A DNA stretch of 14,993 bases from an uncultured Eubacterium sp. (GTDB taxonomy: Bacteria > Bacillota > Clostridia > Lachnospirales > Lachnospiraceae). Position 1 is the stretch's first letter; the number at the start of each line of letters is the position of its first letter. The stretch is taken from the NCBI GenBank assembly GCA_934351445.1, contig CAKRIZ010000042.1:1-14993 (forward strand), read 5' to 3'. The translations under genes were made by a program, and so were the position numbers. The notes under the pieces were generated by a model. That model saw only the letters and a program-made list of their open reading frames with translations, made no database searches and was not told the origin of the DNA. Below, piece after piece: positions 1 through 6,342 of the stretch.

Positions 1-2402
1 GTGGTGTTTACTATGGTTCTTCTAGTAATACTATGACCATTTCCGAATCGGCGCGCATCTCCGGTAATACTGCAACCGGTAATGGCGGCGGTATTTATTT
101 CGGAAGTGAAGGCACGCTTACAATGAACGGCGGCAGCATCACCGGAAACACCGCAAACGGCACAGGCGGCGGTGTATATTTTGGCGGCGATACATTCAGT
201 ATTTCCGGAGGTGTAGAGATAAACAGCAACACAAAAAATAGCGCCAACAACAACGTCTATCTGCCAGACAATAAAAGTATTACTATTGCGGGTGCACTGA
301 CCGGCAGCGATCCAATCGGTGTGACGACGGAAAAGACGCCGGATGCTTCTAACTATGTTCACATAGCTTCGGGTTCCAAAAACTATGCCGCTCCGGAAAA
401 ATTCAGCTACGAGAACGACGGCACTCCTGTCAGTGCGATCATCAGCAAATATGGCCGCACCGCTGACCTCGTCGTGTGTAAGCATAGCTTGAATTCAACT
501 TGGAGTTCAGATTCTTTCTCTCATTGGCATGGTTGTTCCATCTGCAAAGGCAAAGAAGATATTGCTGCGCATACCTACGACCAAGAGACCGTAAATGAAC
601 AGTATAAGGCGTCCTCTGCGACCTGCCTATCTGGGACAACCTACTATATGTCCTGCGTCTGTGGCGCAAAAAGCACAGCAGAGACGTTTGAAATCGGCGG
701 CAAAGACCCTGCCCACCACAGCGGCATCTTAAATAATGATTGGAAATCAAACGGCAGCAAACACTGGAAAGAATATGCCTGCTGTGGTGCCCACGCAGAG
801 GAAGCTGCCCATTCCGGTGGCACAGCTACCTGCCAGAGCTCGGCAATATGCGCTGTCTGTAACACAGCTTACGGCGCCAAGGATATGACCAACCACACCG
901 GCGGCACAGAGGTACGCGGCAGCGTAGAGGCAACCACCAGCACAGAGGGCTACACAGGCGACACCTACTGCAAGGGCTGCGATACCAAGCTCGCTGACGG
1001 CAAAACCATCCCGAAAAAAGACAGCGGCTCCAGTGGCGGTAGCAGCACCGGCGGCAGCAGCTCCGGTAGCACATCCGGCGGCACTGGCAGTGGCAGCTCT
1101 GGTGGTAATACTACCCCCTCCACCTCTGTGACCGTCCCGGTATCCGGCGAGGAAAAAACGATCCGGGTGGATTCAACTGTCAGCAGCACGACTGCCACGA
1201 TTGAAGATATTGACCTCTCCAAACTGAATACTGTCATTGGCAATGATGTGAAAACAGGTGTTGTGACCATCGACTTTTCCGTACTTGAGAAACAGATCGA
1301 TACTGTAAAGCTCCCCGCCAACGTCATAAAGCAGATCGCAGATGCGGTGAAAGACCCGTCCAATGATGCGGAAAGCCTCTCGATCGTACTTACCGATGGT
1401 ACATCCATTGAATTTGACGAAAAAGCGTTGTCCAAAAAGACCGCACAGACAAACCAGACCGACATTACCATATCCATCAAACGCACCACGGACAGCGCCC
1501 TGAGCGCCCTGCAGCAGCAGGCAGTGGGCAGCCAGCCCGCGTGGGATATCAAGCTCACCAGCGGCGGCAAAAACATCTCTGACATGGGCGGCGTGATTAC
1601 GCTCCACACACCCTATGAGCTGCGCTCCGGCGAGCAGTCCAATGGAATCGTGGTCTATTATGTAGACGAGAACGGTAACAGGGAAAGCTGTGAAACCAGC
1701 TATGATCCGGTAAAGAAGCTGATCAGTTGGAAAACCAGCCACCTCTCCGTCTACATGATCGGTTATGACGAGAACAGGGTGACTCCCGATACGGACACAG
1801 AGGATCAATCAGCGCTCAACGGCAGTCAGGTATCAAAGCTGAAGCTTCCGATCCTGCTCGCAACAGGAAAAGGCGGCAACCGGAAGATCACTATCTCATG
1901 GCGCTCCTATGAGGACGCAGACGGATATGACTGCTACTGGTCATACTGTGACGGAAAACGCAGCTACAAGAAGCTCGCCACGGTAAAAGCGGCAAAAGAC
2001 CGTGTCACCAGCAGACGCTTAGACAACAACAGACGGTACAAATATTTTGTAGCCGCCTACAAGCTGATTGACGGCAAGAAGGTATACATCGCCAAGTCCA
2101 ATCCGCTCCATGTCGCATTAAAAGACGCGAAAGCAACGAACGCAAAAAAAGTGACTGTCAATCAGACAAACGTCCGGCTCAAAGCAGGCGATACATTTGT
2201 GGTCAGGAGCCGCACCAGACTCGAAAACACCAATAAAAAAGAGCTGCTCCACGTAGCAGCATACAGATATTACACCTCCGATCAGAGCGTCGCTTCTGTA
2301 TCGAAAACCGGAAAAATAAAGGCATTGAAATCAGGAACCTGTGTGATCTATGTCGTCGCAAACAATGGTGTTTACGGAACAATTAAGGTTACAGTAAACT
2401 AG
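1..2402 (+). CDS. Large cell-surface protein, 5' end outside window (beta-helix repeats, Cys-rich region, Fn3-like and Big_2-like domains)
   Basis: The frame is open from base 3 to the TAG at 2400-2402, so the gene starts before the window. The first Met at 33 is internal; residues below count from it. Two copies of a glycine-rich repeat (GNTA-x-G-x-GGG-[IV]-YF, about 11-23 and 38-50) look like rungs of a right-handed beta-helix. A Cys/His-rich stretch (about 145-320) has CxxC or CxC pairs (168-171, 208-210, 273-276, 313-316) plus a CC at 250-251. A Gly/Ser linker follows at 330-360, then a stalk-like region to about 580. A fibronectin-III-like fold lies at about 606-695 and a bacterial Ig-like (Big_2) domain at 703-789. 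I see no LPXTG motif or C-terminal membrane anchor, so attachment must depend on the missing N-terminus or be non-covalent. An extracellular adhesin or matrix role is inferred from the domain types; the ligand is unknown. It converges with the minus-strand genes. Confidence 0.85.
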   Translation, partial: GVYYGSSSNTMTISESARISGNTATGNGGGIYFGSEGTLTMNGGSITGNTANGTGGGVYFGGDTFSISGGVEINSNTKNSANNNVYLPDNKSITIAGALTGSDPIGVTTEKTPDASNYVHIASGSKNYAAPEKFSYENDGTPVSAIISKYGRTADLVVCKHSLNSTWSSDSFSHWHGCSICKGKEDIAAHTYDQETVNEQYKASSATCLSGTTYYMSCVCGAKSTAETFEIGGKDPAHHSGILNNDWKSNGSKHWKEYACCGAHAEEAAHSGGTATCQSSAICAVCNTAYGAKDMTNHTGGTEVRGSVEATTSTEGYTGDTYCKGCDTKLADGKTIPKKDSGSSGGSSTGGSSSGSTSGGTGSGSSGGNTTPSTSVTVPVSGEEKTIRVDSTVSSTTATIEDIDLSKLNTVIGNDVKTGVVTIDFSVLEKQIDTVKLPANVIKQIADAVKDPSNDAESLSIVLTDGTSIEFDEKALSKKTAQTNQTDITISIKRTTDSALSALQQQAVGSQPAWDIKLTSGGKNISDMGGVITLHTPYELRSGEQSNGIVVYYVDENGNRESCETSYDPVKKLISWKTSHLSVYMIGYDENRVTPDTDTEDQSALNGSQVSKLKLPILLATGKGGNRKITISWRSYEDADGYDCYWSYCDGKRSYKKLATVKAAKDRVTSRRLDNNRRYKYFVAAYKLIDGKKVYIAKSNPLHVALKDAKATNAKKVTVNQTNVRLKAGDTFVVRSRTRLENTNKKELLHVAAYRYYTSDQSVASVSKTGKIKALKSGTCVIYVVANNGVYGTIKVTVN

Positions 2403-2428
2403 CATTTTATTTCATATTTTAACAAACA

Positions 2429-2464
2429 CAGCCCCACCGCACAATATTTGCGCCGGTGGGGCTG
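2429..2464. terminator. Inverted repeat between convergent genes, possible terminator
   Basis: An 11-bp perfect stem (CAGCCCCACCG / CGGTGGGGCTG) closes a 14-base loop, 27 bases after the surface-protein stop and 19 bases beyond the stop of the small minus-strand gene. Neither side has a clean U-tract; the minus-strand side is the more T-rich. The position between converging genes and the GC-rich stem support termination, possibly in both directions. This is an inference from structure only. Confidence 0.6.
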
Positions 2465-2482
2465 CTAATCAATGTATTGCTT

Positions 2483-2653
2483 TCAAAATAGATACTGATA
2501 CTTCCGCATCTGTTGAAATATAATCGTTTTTACTCTCCTTTTTTCTTCGTCGGAATAGATCCCGGCACTATCTATGAGTTTTCTCACATCACTCTTTGCA
2601 AACGAAAACTTCAAGTGATAACCGTACAGCTTTTCCGCTGCATCAAGCGCCAT
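2483..2653 (-). CDS. Small 56-residue protein in an operon with the HTH gene
   Basis: This 56-codon frame runs from ATG at 2651-2653 to TGA at 2483-2485. It begins MALDAAEKLYGYHLKFSFAK and ends in KYQYLF. It starts 12 bases after the HTH gene stop, and its ribosome binding site (GAGGTGAG) overlaps that stop codon, which indicates translational coupling. The peptide is charged and probably helical, with no signal peptide or membrane segment. I do not recognise the family. An always-coupled small partner of a DNA-binding protein could be a toxin, an antitoxin-like peptide or a cofactor, but nothing in the sequence decides this. It could also be the first part of a longer gene truncated by rearrangement, since the terminator-like hairpin follows directly. 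The start and RBS are convincing; the function is unknown. Confidence 0.6.
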   Translation of the reverse strand: MALDAAEKLYGYHLKFSFAKSDVRKLIDSAGIYSDEEKRRVKTIIFQQMRKYQYLF

Positions 2654-2665
2654 TTTTTTAATTTC

Positions 2666-3208
2666 TCACCTCTCGATTAAAATCCAAAAATCGTCCTCTG
2701 CCATTCTCCCCTGCGTTTTCCCAATAATAAGCATCGGGTCATAAAAAGGAATCCCCAGTGCCTCCAACTGTATCTTCATTTTATCCCTTGTTTCGGGAAA
2801 ACATCTCGATTTTAAAAATTCCCCGAAATCTTCATAGGTCGGCTCACTGTTGGCACCAAACGCCCGGAACATAATGTTTCTCACATAATTTTTAATCCAT
2901 ATCTTTTCATTCATTTCATCCACATCGATCAATGTGCACTTCTTGTTTTTATACATATACCACATTCTCAACGGATATTTCGGCGCAGGTATCTCCCTTG
3001 TCTCCAACCACTCCTCATGCTCTGACAATAGATCCATCAGCAATACAACCGGACCCGTTATTTTTTTCTCACTGGTTTCCCAACGCTCCAACGTCGGCTT
3101 TGACACGCCCAGTAATTTTGCAAATTCTTTTTGTGTCATTCCAAACTTCTTCCGAAAGCCCTTCAACTCATCTGCCGTTATCGCATCCGATATATTGTAA
3201 TTTTTCAT
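2666..3208 (-). CDS. HTH (XRE/MqsA-type) DNA-binding protein with a conserved-looking C-terminal domain of unknown role
   Basis: This is a 180-residue protein. Residues about 12-60 form a helix-turn-helix of the XRE/MqsA antitoxin type (FRKKFGMTQKEFAKLLGVSK, then the recognition helix PTLERWE). The C-terminal half (about 80-180) ends with a block rich in Arg, Pro and aromatic residues (SRCFPETRDK, GRMAEDDFWI). It weakly resembles the short modules that accompany HTH proteins in some toxin-antitoxin-like operons; that likeness is from memory and is an inference. The ATG at 3206-3208 has a GAGGTGA site 5 bases upstream. An inverted repeat covers the promoter, so autorepression is likely. A 56-codon gene follows 12 bases downstream. 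A 27-bp piece of this gene recurs at 6132-6158 inside the rearranged second copy of the region. The gene is AT-rich compared with the core genes to the right. Confidence 0.75.
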   Translation of the reverse strand: MKNYNISDAITADELKGFRKKFGMTQKEFAKLLGVSKPTLERWETSEKKITGPVVLLMDLLSEHEEWLETREIPAPKYPLRMWYMYKNKKCTLIDVDEMNEKIWIKNYVRNIMFRAFGANSEPTYEDFGEFLKSRCFPETRDKMKIQLEALGIPFYDPMLIIGKTQGRMAEDDFWILIER

Positions 3209-3225
3209 TAGATCACCTCAAATAT

Positions 3226-3282
3226 ATTAAACCATCAAAATGATGATTTGTAAATAATTTTTACCATCATTTTAATGGTTTA
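3226..3282 (-). promoter_or_regulatory. Promoter and operator-like inverted repeat of the HTH operon
   Basis: On the minus strand, TTTACA (3249-3254) and TTTAAT (3226-3231) are 17 bases apart and lie just before the RBS and ATG. Two 18-base arms, 3228-3245 and 3265-3282, are inverted copies matching at 17 of 18 positions (TAAACCATCAAAATGATG against its reverse complement). They are separated by 19 bases. One arm fills the -35/-10 spacer and the other lies upstream of -35. This is the layout expected for an operator bound by the HTH protein itself; binding is inferred, not shown. Confidence 0.65.
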
Positions 3283-3443
3283 TGCATAGGAATCAAATTT
3301 TATATTTTTACTTGTTACTTCTGACGCTTCCTGATCCCTTCTATATTGTATATTACCCTGCCACAGTTGATGCAATCAGCTCCGCATCTCCCTCGAATTG
3401 CATCCTACCATATCCCGCAGGCACGATGAAGTGATCGCTTTTT
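3254..3443. repeat. Direct repeat A, copy 1 (manA 3' end plus intergenic region)
   Basis: These 190 bases recur at 6149-6338 in the same orientation, with no gaps and 8 mismatches by hand count (about 96% identity, constant offset 2895). The copy covers the last codons of the manA remnant, its stop at 3353-3355, and the intergenic region including one arm of the HTH operator. Confidence 0.95.
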
Positions 3444-3507
3444 TGACCGTCTGTCCATTCAATGTGCCACTGCCTTCCAATACACTGACATTTAAAAACG
3501 GACTGAT
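3353..3507 (-). pseudogene. manA: 3' remnant of mannose-6-phosphate isomerase (ManA-like), frameshifted, copy 1
   Basis: Read on the minus strand, about 50 codons resemble the cupin C-terminus of class I mannose-6-phosphate isomerase (motifs VLEGSGTLNG and then HFIVPAGYGRMQFEGDAELI), ending at the TAA at 3353-3355. The two motifs are in different frames. The break lies at a run of six A at 3439-3444, and one more A would restore a VKKSDHF reading that matches copy 2. Everything upstream of this tail is replaced by an Rpn-family gene, whose frame runs directly into it; the junction near 3507 is approximate. The remnant cannot code for an active enzyme. The family call rests on the C-terminal motif alone and is moderately sure. 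Confidence 0.6.
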
Positions 3508-3930
3508 CTGTCTGTTAATGGTGTAGATTGGCAATCCACAACCAAAATAGCCCTTTTCGGTTATGAAAATAACATAAGGCTCGTTTAAGTCCTTAAACTC
3601 CTGACCTTCTTTCAGCATTCTTGCATCTACCATACTGCTGTGAAATCTTGCACGTTTCGTGTGGGCTCCGCTGTTCCTTCTTTGAACCTCAACATTGTAA
3701 AAATGACTGGTTCCATCAACTGCCAGAATATCAAATCTTATCTTGCGTCCACCTACTTCCGGGTTTCTTAGTTCTTTTTGTCACTCTACGCTTTCAATTC
3801 TTATATCGTCACGTTTGAGGATTACTTTTAGCAGCACTTCTGCCGCTGGAATATTCCCAGCGAATACAAGCCCAAACAAATTTCCTGAGATCAAGTTATT
3901 TAGTTTGTCTTGAATCTCTTGTATTTCCAT
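3508..3930 (-). pseudogene. Rpn-family PD-(D/E)XK recombination-promoting nuclease/putative transposase, broken
   Basis: Translation from the ATG at 3928-3930 (RBS GGGAG upstream) gives a recognisable Rpn/PDDEXK_2-type protein start (NNLISGNLFGLVFA, AAEVLLKVILKRDD). Codon 50 is an in-frame TGA at 3781-3783. The same frame then continues with the catalytic pattern D67 ... E81-x-Q83 (RFDILA, YNVEVQ), followed by SSMVDARMLKEGQEF, YVIFITE and GCGLPIYTINRQI, which are typical of this family. After NRQI the protein no longer follows the family and becomes ManA-like. The gene therefore carries two lesions: a nonsense codon and a lost C-terminus. It lies 20 bases after the nuclease gene 3951-4460 on the same strand, as if it were the third gene of that unit. 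Rpn proteins are known to stimulate RecA-independent recombination; no activity is expected here. Confidence 0.85.
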
Positions 3931-3950
3931 CTATCTGCTCCCTATTACTG

Positions 3951-4460
3951 TTAATTATTCTCTACTAGAACGATAGGATACTTGCCATACAGCTCATTCT
4001 CATTCCATTCCTTAATAGAAAGTACATCGAATCCTGCAATTAGCTTCTTGCCATAGTTTTCCTGTAATTTAAACGGTAATCCTTTGCGGATTCGTTCTCG
4101 AAGTCTCAGCCTCGATACCACATCTCCCTTTGGATACTCAACGATATATACATAATTGATCGGCCTCATCTGATCCGACAAATACAAGTAATGCAATGTA
4201 TCATAGAATTTCTGCGACACCTTGTTTATATACTTATCCTCAGCAGGGTTAAATTTATCAGGATTAACTGCATCGGGGATATTGGCATTTTTATATTCGA
4301 CGGCAATCAGCTTCGCCTCATCCTTGCACTCTATCAGAAAATCCACATCATTTAATTGAATTCCTGACTTATGATAAAGTTCATGCACCTGATCTGTTGC
4401 CCACGTGGCATTTGTGACATCAATGGCATAGACCCCATTTTCTTCTTTCAGTACGCTCAA
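3951..4460 (-). CDS. Small PD-(D/E)XK-type nuclease partner of the AAA ATPase
   Basis: This is a 169-residue protein of no family I can name. Residues 38-58 (DVDFLIECKDE...VEYKNA) give the arrangement D40 ... E55-x-K57 on alternating hydrophobic strands, the active-site pattern of PD-(D/E)XK nucleases. E27 in a preceding helix may be the extra acidic residue. The rest is charged, with a basic patch at about 115-128 (RLRLRERIRKG) that could touch nucleic acid. The start is TTG at 4458-4460, supported by GGGAGG nine bases upstream and by a 15-base gap from the ATPase stop, so the two genes form one transcript. Nuclease activity is inferred from the motif. A small effector nuclease next to an ABC/SMC-like ATPase is a common plan of anti-phage modules. 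There is no signal peptide, so a cytoplasmic protein is expected. Confidence 0.75.
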   Translation of the reverse strand: MSVLKEENGVYAIDVTNATWATDQVHELYHKSGIQLNDVDFLIECKDEAKLIAVEYKNANIPDAVNPDKFNPAEDKYINKVSQKFYDTLHYLYLSDQMRPINYVYIVEYPKGDVVSRLRLRERIRKGLPFKLQENYGKKLIAGFDVLSIKEWNENELYGKYPIVLVENN

Positions 4461-4475
4461 AATGCTCCGCCTCCC

Positions 4476-5582
4476 TTACTCAGAATAAACTTCATTTAAC
4501 AACTTCACGTCAGCCTCAATAATTGGATTATGAGCTAAATCTTCCAATCTATCTGCTGACTCGCTGTAAATCTCAATTGCATCCTCTTCGTTTATAGGGA
4601 AATCGTGCTCCACAAACTTATCGTTCACCGCAGCTGTTCCTTTATAAAGGTTTATAAACCTGACCTGATCCTGCACTGTTCTTCTTATCTCTAAGTACTT
4701 GGCGAAATTATAGCTATGAGTAGCGACAAATATCTGAACACCATTCTTCTCAAGCTCCAACAAAATATCGACTACCAGCGAATACAATTCAGGATTCAAG
4801 TTTGCTTCCGGTTCATCCCATAGAAGAACAGATCCCTTTTCCAACAAACCATTGCGAATCAATTTCCATAACAGACCAAGCTTTCTTAAACCTTCTGCTT
4901 CAAGCGAGAACTCAACCTTCCGTCCGTCATTCTTTTCTACATAGAAGATGTCATCCTGCACAACTACCTTTCCATCAATCGTTTGACTAATCTTGTCTAA
5001 AATCCCAAGCATTGACTTAGGTATCTCCTTTGTTTCAGGCAGTGATGCGTTAACTATGATATCTACCTGCGTCCCATCAAAAGGCATAGAATATTTCTCA
5101 TTCATTGCAAGAAATCCCTTGGAATGAGAAAGCATCTCCGTAGTGGGAATAAAAACAGAAGGAATATTCAATCCCAGCCACTGATCAAAATTAAATGTTC
5201 CCTTATGGGATAGACTTTCCTCAAAATAATGTTCGCCATCACCTACTTTGAAATAGCAATAATCCTTGTTACGTGCAACGTTCTTCATAAAATCCATATC
5301 CGAGAGATTATTGGAGAAAAACTGTACCAGCTTCTTTGCTTTACCGGGATTGGTCTTTTCAAATGACCACTGAGTAGCCCCATAAATCATTTTTAATATG
5401 GTAGTTTTACCTACACCATTCTCTCCCATCAGCACATTGATTCCATCGCAAAAATCAAGATGAAATCCATCACCAATCGTATCTCCTGCTTTAAGGTCTG
5501 CATTCTTGCTGTCACCATTATTCAGTCGCCATTGTCTCTGAAATACCATTACATTTAAGATATCAATTGTTTTAATTGCCAT
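4476..5582 (-). CDS. AAA family (ABC/SMC-like) ATPase, candidate defence-module sensor
   Basis: This is a 368-residue soluble ATPase. Walker A is GENGVGKTT (53-61). A loose ABC-signature-like stretch lies at about 226-234 (SLEAEGLRK), Walker B is SVLLWDEPEAN (251-261), and the H-loop is ATHS (287-290). The short distance between Walker A and B, with about 190 residues of insert and no long coiled coil, fits the AAA_15/AAA_21 (OLD-like) group rather than SMC or transporter ATPases. No TOPRIM domain follows, unlike OLD or Gabija GajA. The start ATG at 5580-5582 has GGAG seven bases upstream. The downstream gene encodes a small PD-(D/E)XK protein and was probably transcribed with it. The promoter is embedded in a palindrome, so expression is probably tightly held. 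The role as ATP-driven sensor or activator of the nuclease is inferred from context. The coding sequence is AT-rich compared with the core genes. Confidence 0.85.
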   Translation of the reverse strand: MAIKTIDILNVMVFQRQWRLNNGDSKNADLKAGDTIGDGFHLDFCDGINVLMGENGVGKTTILKMIYGATQWSFEKTNPGKAKKLVQFFSNNLSDMDFMKNVARNKDYCYFKVGDGEHYFEESLSHKGTFNFDQWLGLNIPSVFIPTTEMLSHSKGFLAMNEKYSMPFDGTQVDIIVNASLPETKEIPKSMLGILDKISQTIDGKVVVQDDIFYVEKNDGRKVEFSLEAEGLRKLGLLWKLIRNGLLEKGSVLLWDEPEANLNPELYSLVVDILLELEKNGVQIFVATHSYNFAKYLEIRRTVQDQVRFINLYKGTAAVNDKFVEHDFPINEEDAIEIYSESADRLEDLAHNPIIEADVKLLNEVYSE

Positions 5583-5600
5583 ATTTTTTCTCCAATGCTT

Positions 5601-5651
5601 CTTACGATTTGCTTACGACTTAATTATAAAGTCGTAAGCAAGTCGCGTCAA
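5601..5651 (-). promoter_or_regulatory. Promoter of the ATPase-nuclease operon inside a palindromic operator
   Basis: On the minus strand a near-consensus promoter is present: TTGACG (5646-5651), 17 bases, TATAAT (5623-5628). A palindrome with perfect 13-base arms (TTGCTTACGACTT at 5609-5621, its complement at 5629-5641) and a 7-base spacer surrounds the -10 box, which forms the spacer centre. A further TCGTAAG half-site (minus strand) lies at 5601-5607, just downstream of the expected start site. This strongly suggests repression by a dimeric protein occluding -10. No regulator gene adjoins it; the factor could be the module itself or be encoded elsewhere. RNA hairpin formation is an alternative, but the transcript would start inside the palindrome. 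Confidence 0.75.
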
Positions 5652-5893
5652 TTATATTGTTCCACTTTTTTAGAAAACATCATCCTAACCTGCAATCTTG
5701 TCCTGCATAAACTGGTGTATGCGTTTTTACTCTTTTCTGGAATGAATGAAACATCCATGTATTGCCTGAAATACTTCTTAGTTCCTTTGTTCAGATATAC
5801 ACGCAAAAAGGGACATTCCGCAGTTTTCACTAACGAAATATCCCTTATACGGTGTATGACACCTAAAATTTGTTGCAGTAAAATCACTGTCAC
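5648..5893 (-). CDS. Possible small hypothetical ORF (81 codons), doubtful
   Basis: An open frame starts at GTG 5891-5893 and ends at TGA 5648-5650, which overlaps the -35 box of the ATPase promoter. The GTG has only a weak, too-close AGGGA upstream. The translation (for example LGVIHRIRDISLVKTAECPF) has no motif I recognise, and other frames of the same stretch are also partly open. It lies between the hemZ fragment and the ATPase promoter, so it may be a decayed remnant or spacer rather than a gene. Coding status is uncertain. Confidence 0.25.
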   Translation of the reverse strand: MTVILLQQILGVIHRIRDISLVKTAECPFLRVYLNKGTKKYFRQYMDVSFIPEKSKNAYTSLCRTRLQVRMMFSKKVEQYN

Positions 5894-5922
5894 ATTTCCC
5901 TAAATAACACTCTTTTTTCTAG

Positions 5923-6132
5923 TTAATCTCTCGCAAAAAGTTCCTTCTTACGATTGATCATCTCATTGATTCGCTCGATATACTGTGCCACGTCTTTGAC
6001 ATTCGCACAGCGCTCGATCCGTCCGTCAGCATATACGCGCTTTGTGACTGATCCTGCCCCGAGTGCGAGGATCGTCTGTTTCTCCTCCATGATAAGAATA
6101 TTGTAAATCCCCTCTTTTCCAGGCAGACCGTA
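5923..6132 (-). pseudogene. hemZ: hemZ 3' fragment (last 69 codons), truncated duplicate
   Basis: The minus strand encodes 69 residues matching HemZ 416-484 of the intact gene at 10515-11969, beginning YGLPGKEGIYNILIMEEKQT and ending at TAA 5923-5925. Upstream of 6132 the match stops abruptly and is replaced by a 27-bp piece of the HTH gene in another frame, so there is no start codon and no radical SAM core. The last 15 residues differ from the intact copy (INEMINRKKELFARD here, IDEMTLRKQKLFAEE there) while the preceding 54 are identical. The tail is thus a different allele and not a recent decay product. Confidence 0.9.
5933..6132. repeat. Direct repeat B, copy 1 (hemZ 3' end)
   Basis: These 200 bases recur without gaps at 10525-10724 in the same orientation (offset 4592). 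There are 12 mismatches by hand count. Nine fall in the first 40 bases (the 3' tail of hemZ) and only three in the remaining 160. The sharp change suggests a crossover within or at the edge of the near-identical part. Confidence 0.95.
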
Positions 6133-6158
6133 ACATAATGTTTCTCACATAATTTTTA
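6132..6158. other. 27-bp fragment of the HTH gene at a recombination joint
   Basis: Bases 6132-6158 are identical to 2868-2894 inside the HTH gene. The last ten (ATAATTTTTA) are also present at 3254-3263, upstream of that gene. The sequence jumps from HTH coding sequence straight to the upstream region, so 369 bp were lost between two 10-bp repeats. On its left the fragment abuts the hemZ remnant, sharing one base at 6132. Confidence 0.85.
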
Positions 6159-6338
6159 CCATCATTTTAATGGTTTATGCATAGAAATCAAATTTTATAT
6201 TTTTACTTGTTACTTCTTACGCTTCCTGATCCCTTCTATATTGTATATTACCCTGCCACAGTTGATTCAATCAGCTCCCTATCTCCTTCGAACTGCATCC
6301 TACCATATCCCGCAGGCACGACGAAGTGATCGCTTTTT
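6149..6338. repeat. Direct repeat A, copy 2
   Basis: This is the second copy of 3254-3443, ending five bases before the PfkB kinase stop. It holds one arm of the HTH operator (6160-6177) but no HTH gene, because the other arm and the gene were removed by the 369-bp deletion. It also contains a second manA 3' remnant. Confidence 0.95.
6248..6338 (-). pseudogene. manA: 3' remnant of mannose-6-phosphate isomerase (ManA-like), copy 2
   Basis: About 30 codons (VKSDHFVVPAGYGRMQFEGD..., stop TAA at 6248-6250) repeat the ManA-like C-terminus seen at 3353-3507, here without the frameshift. The fragment has no start and follows the PfkB kinase stop by a few bases. Two readings fit. manA may once have been the last gene of this sugar operon and been deleted internally, or the tail may be only the flank of the recombining slot. 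The shorter length compared with copy 1 shows that the two cargo boundaries in manA differ. Confidence 0.6.
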
Positions 6339-6342
6339 ACCT

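Noticed and set aside
2429..2464. Confident strong terminator for the surface-protein gene
   Set aside because: The stem is good but no U-tract follows on the plus strand, so only a moderate call is made.
3951..5582. Assignment as Septu, Gabija, PARIS or retron
   Set aside because: No HNH, UvrD-like helicase, TOPRIM, DUF4435-like or reverse transcriptase feature is visible.
5648..5893. 81-codon ORF as a regulator for the nearby palindrome
   Set aside because: Weak GTG start, poor ribosome site, no DNA-binding motif; kept only as a doubtful ORF.
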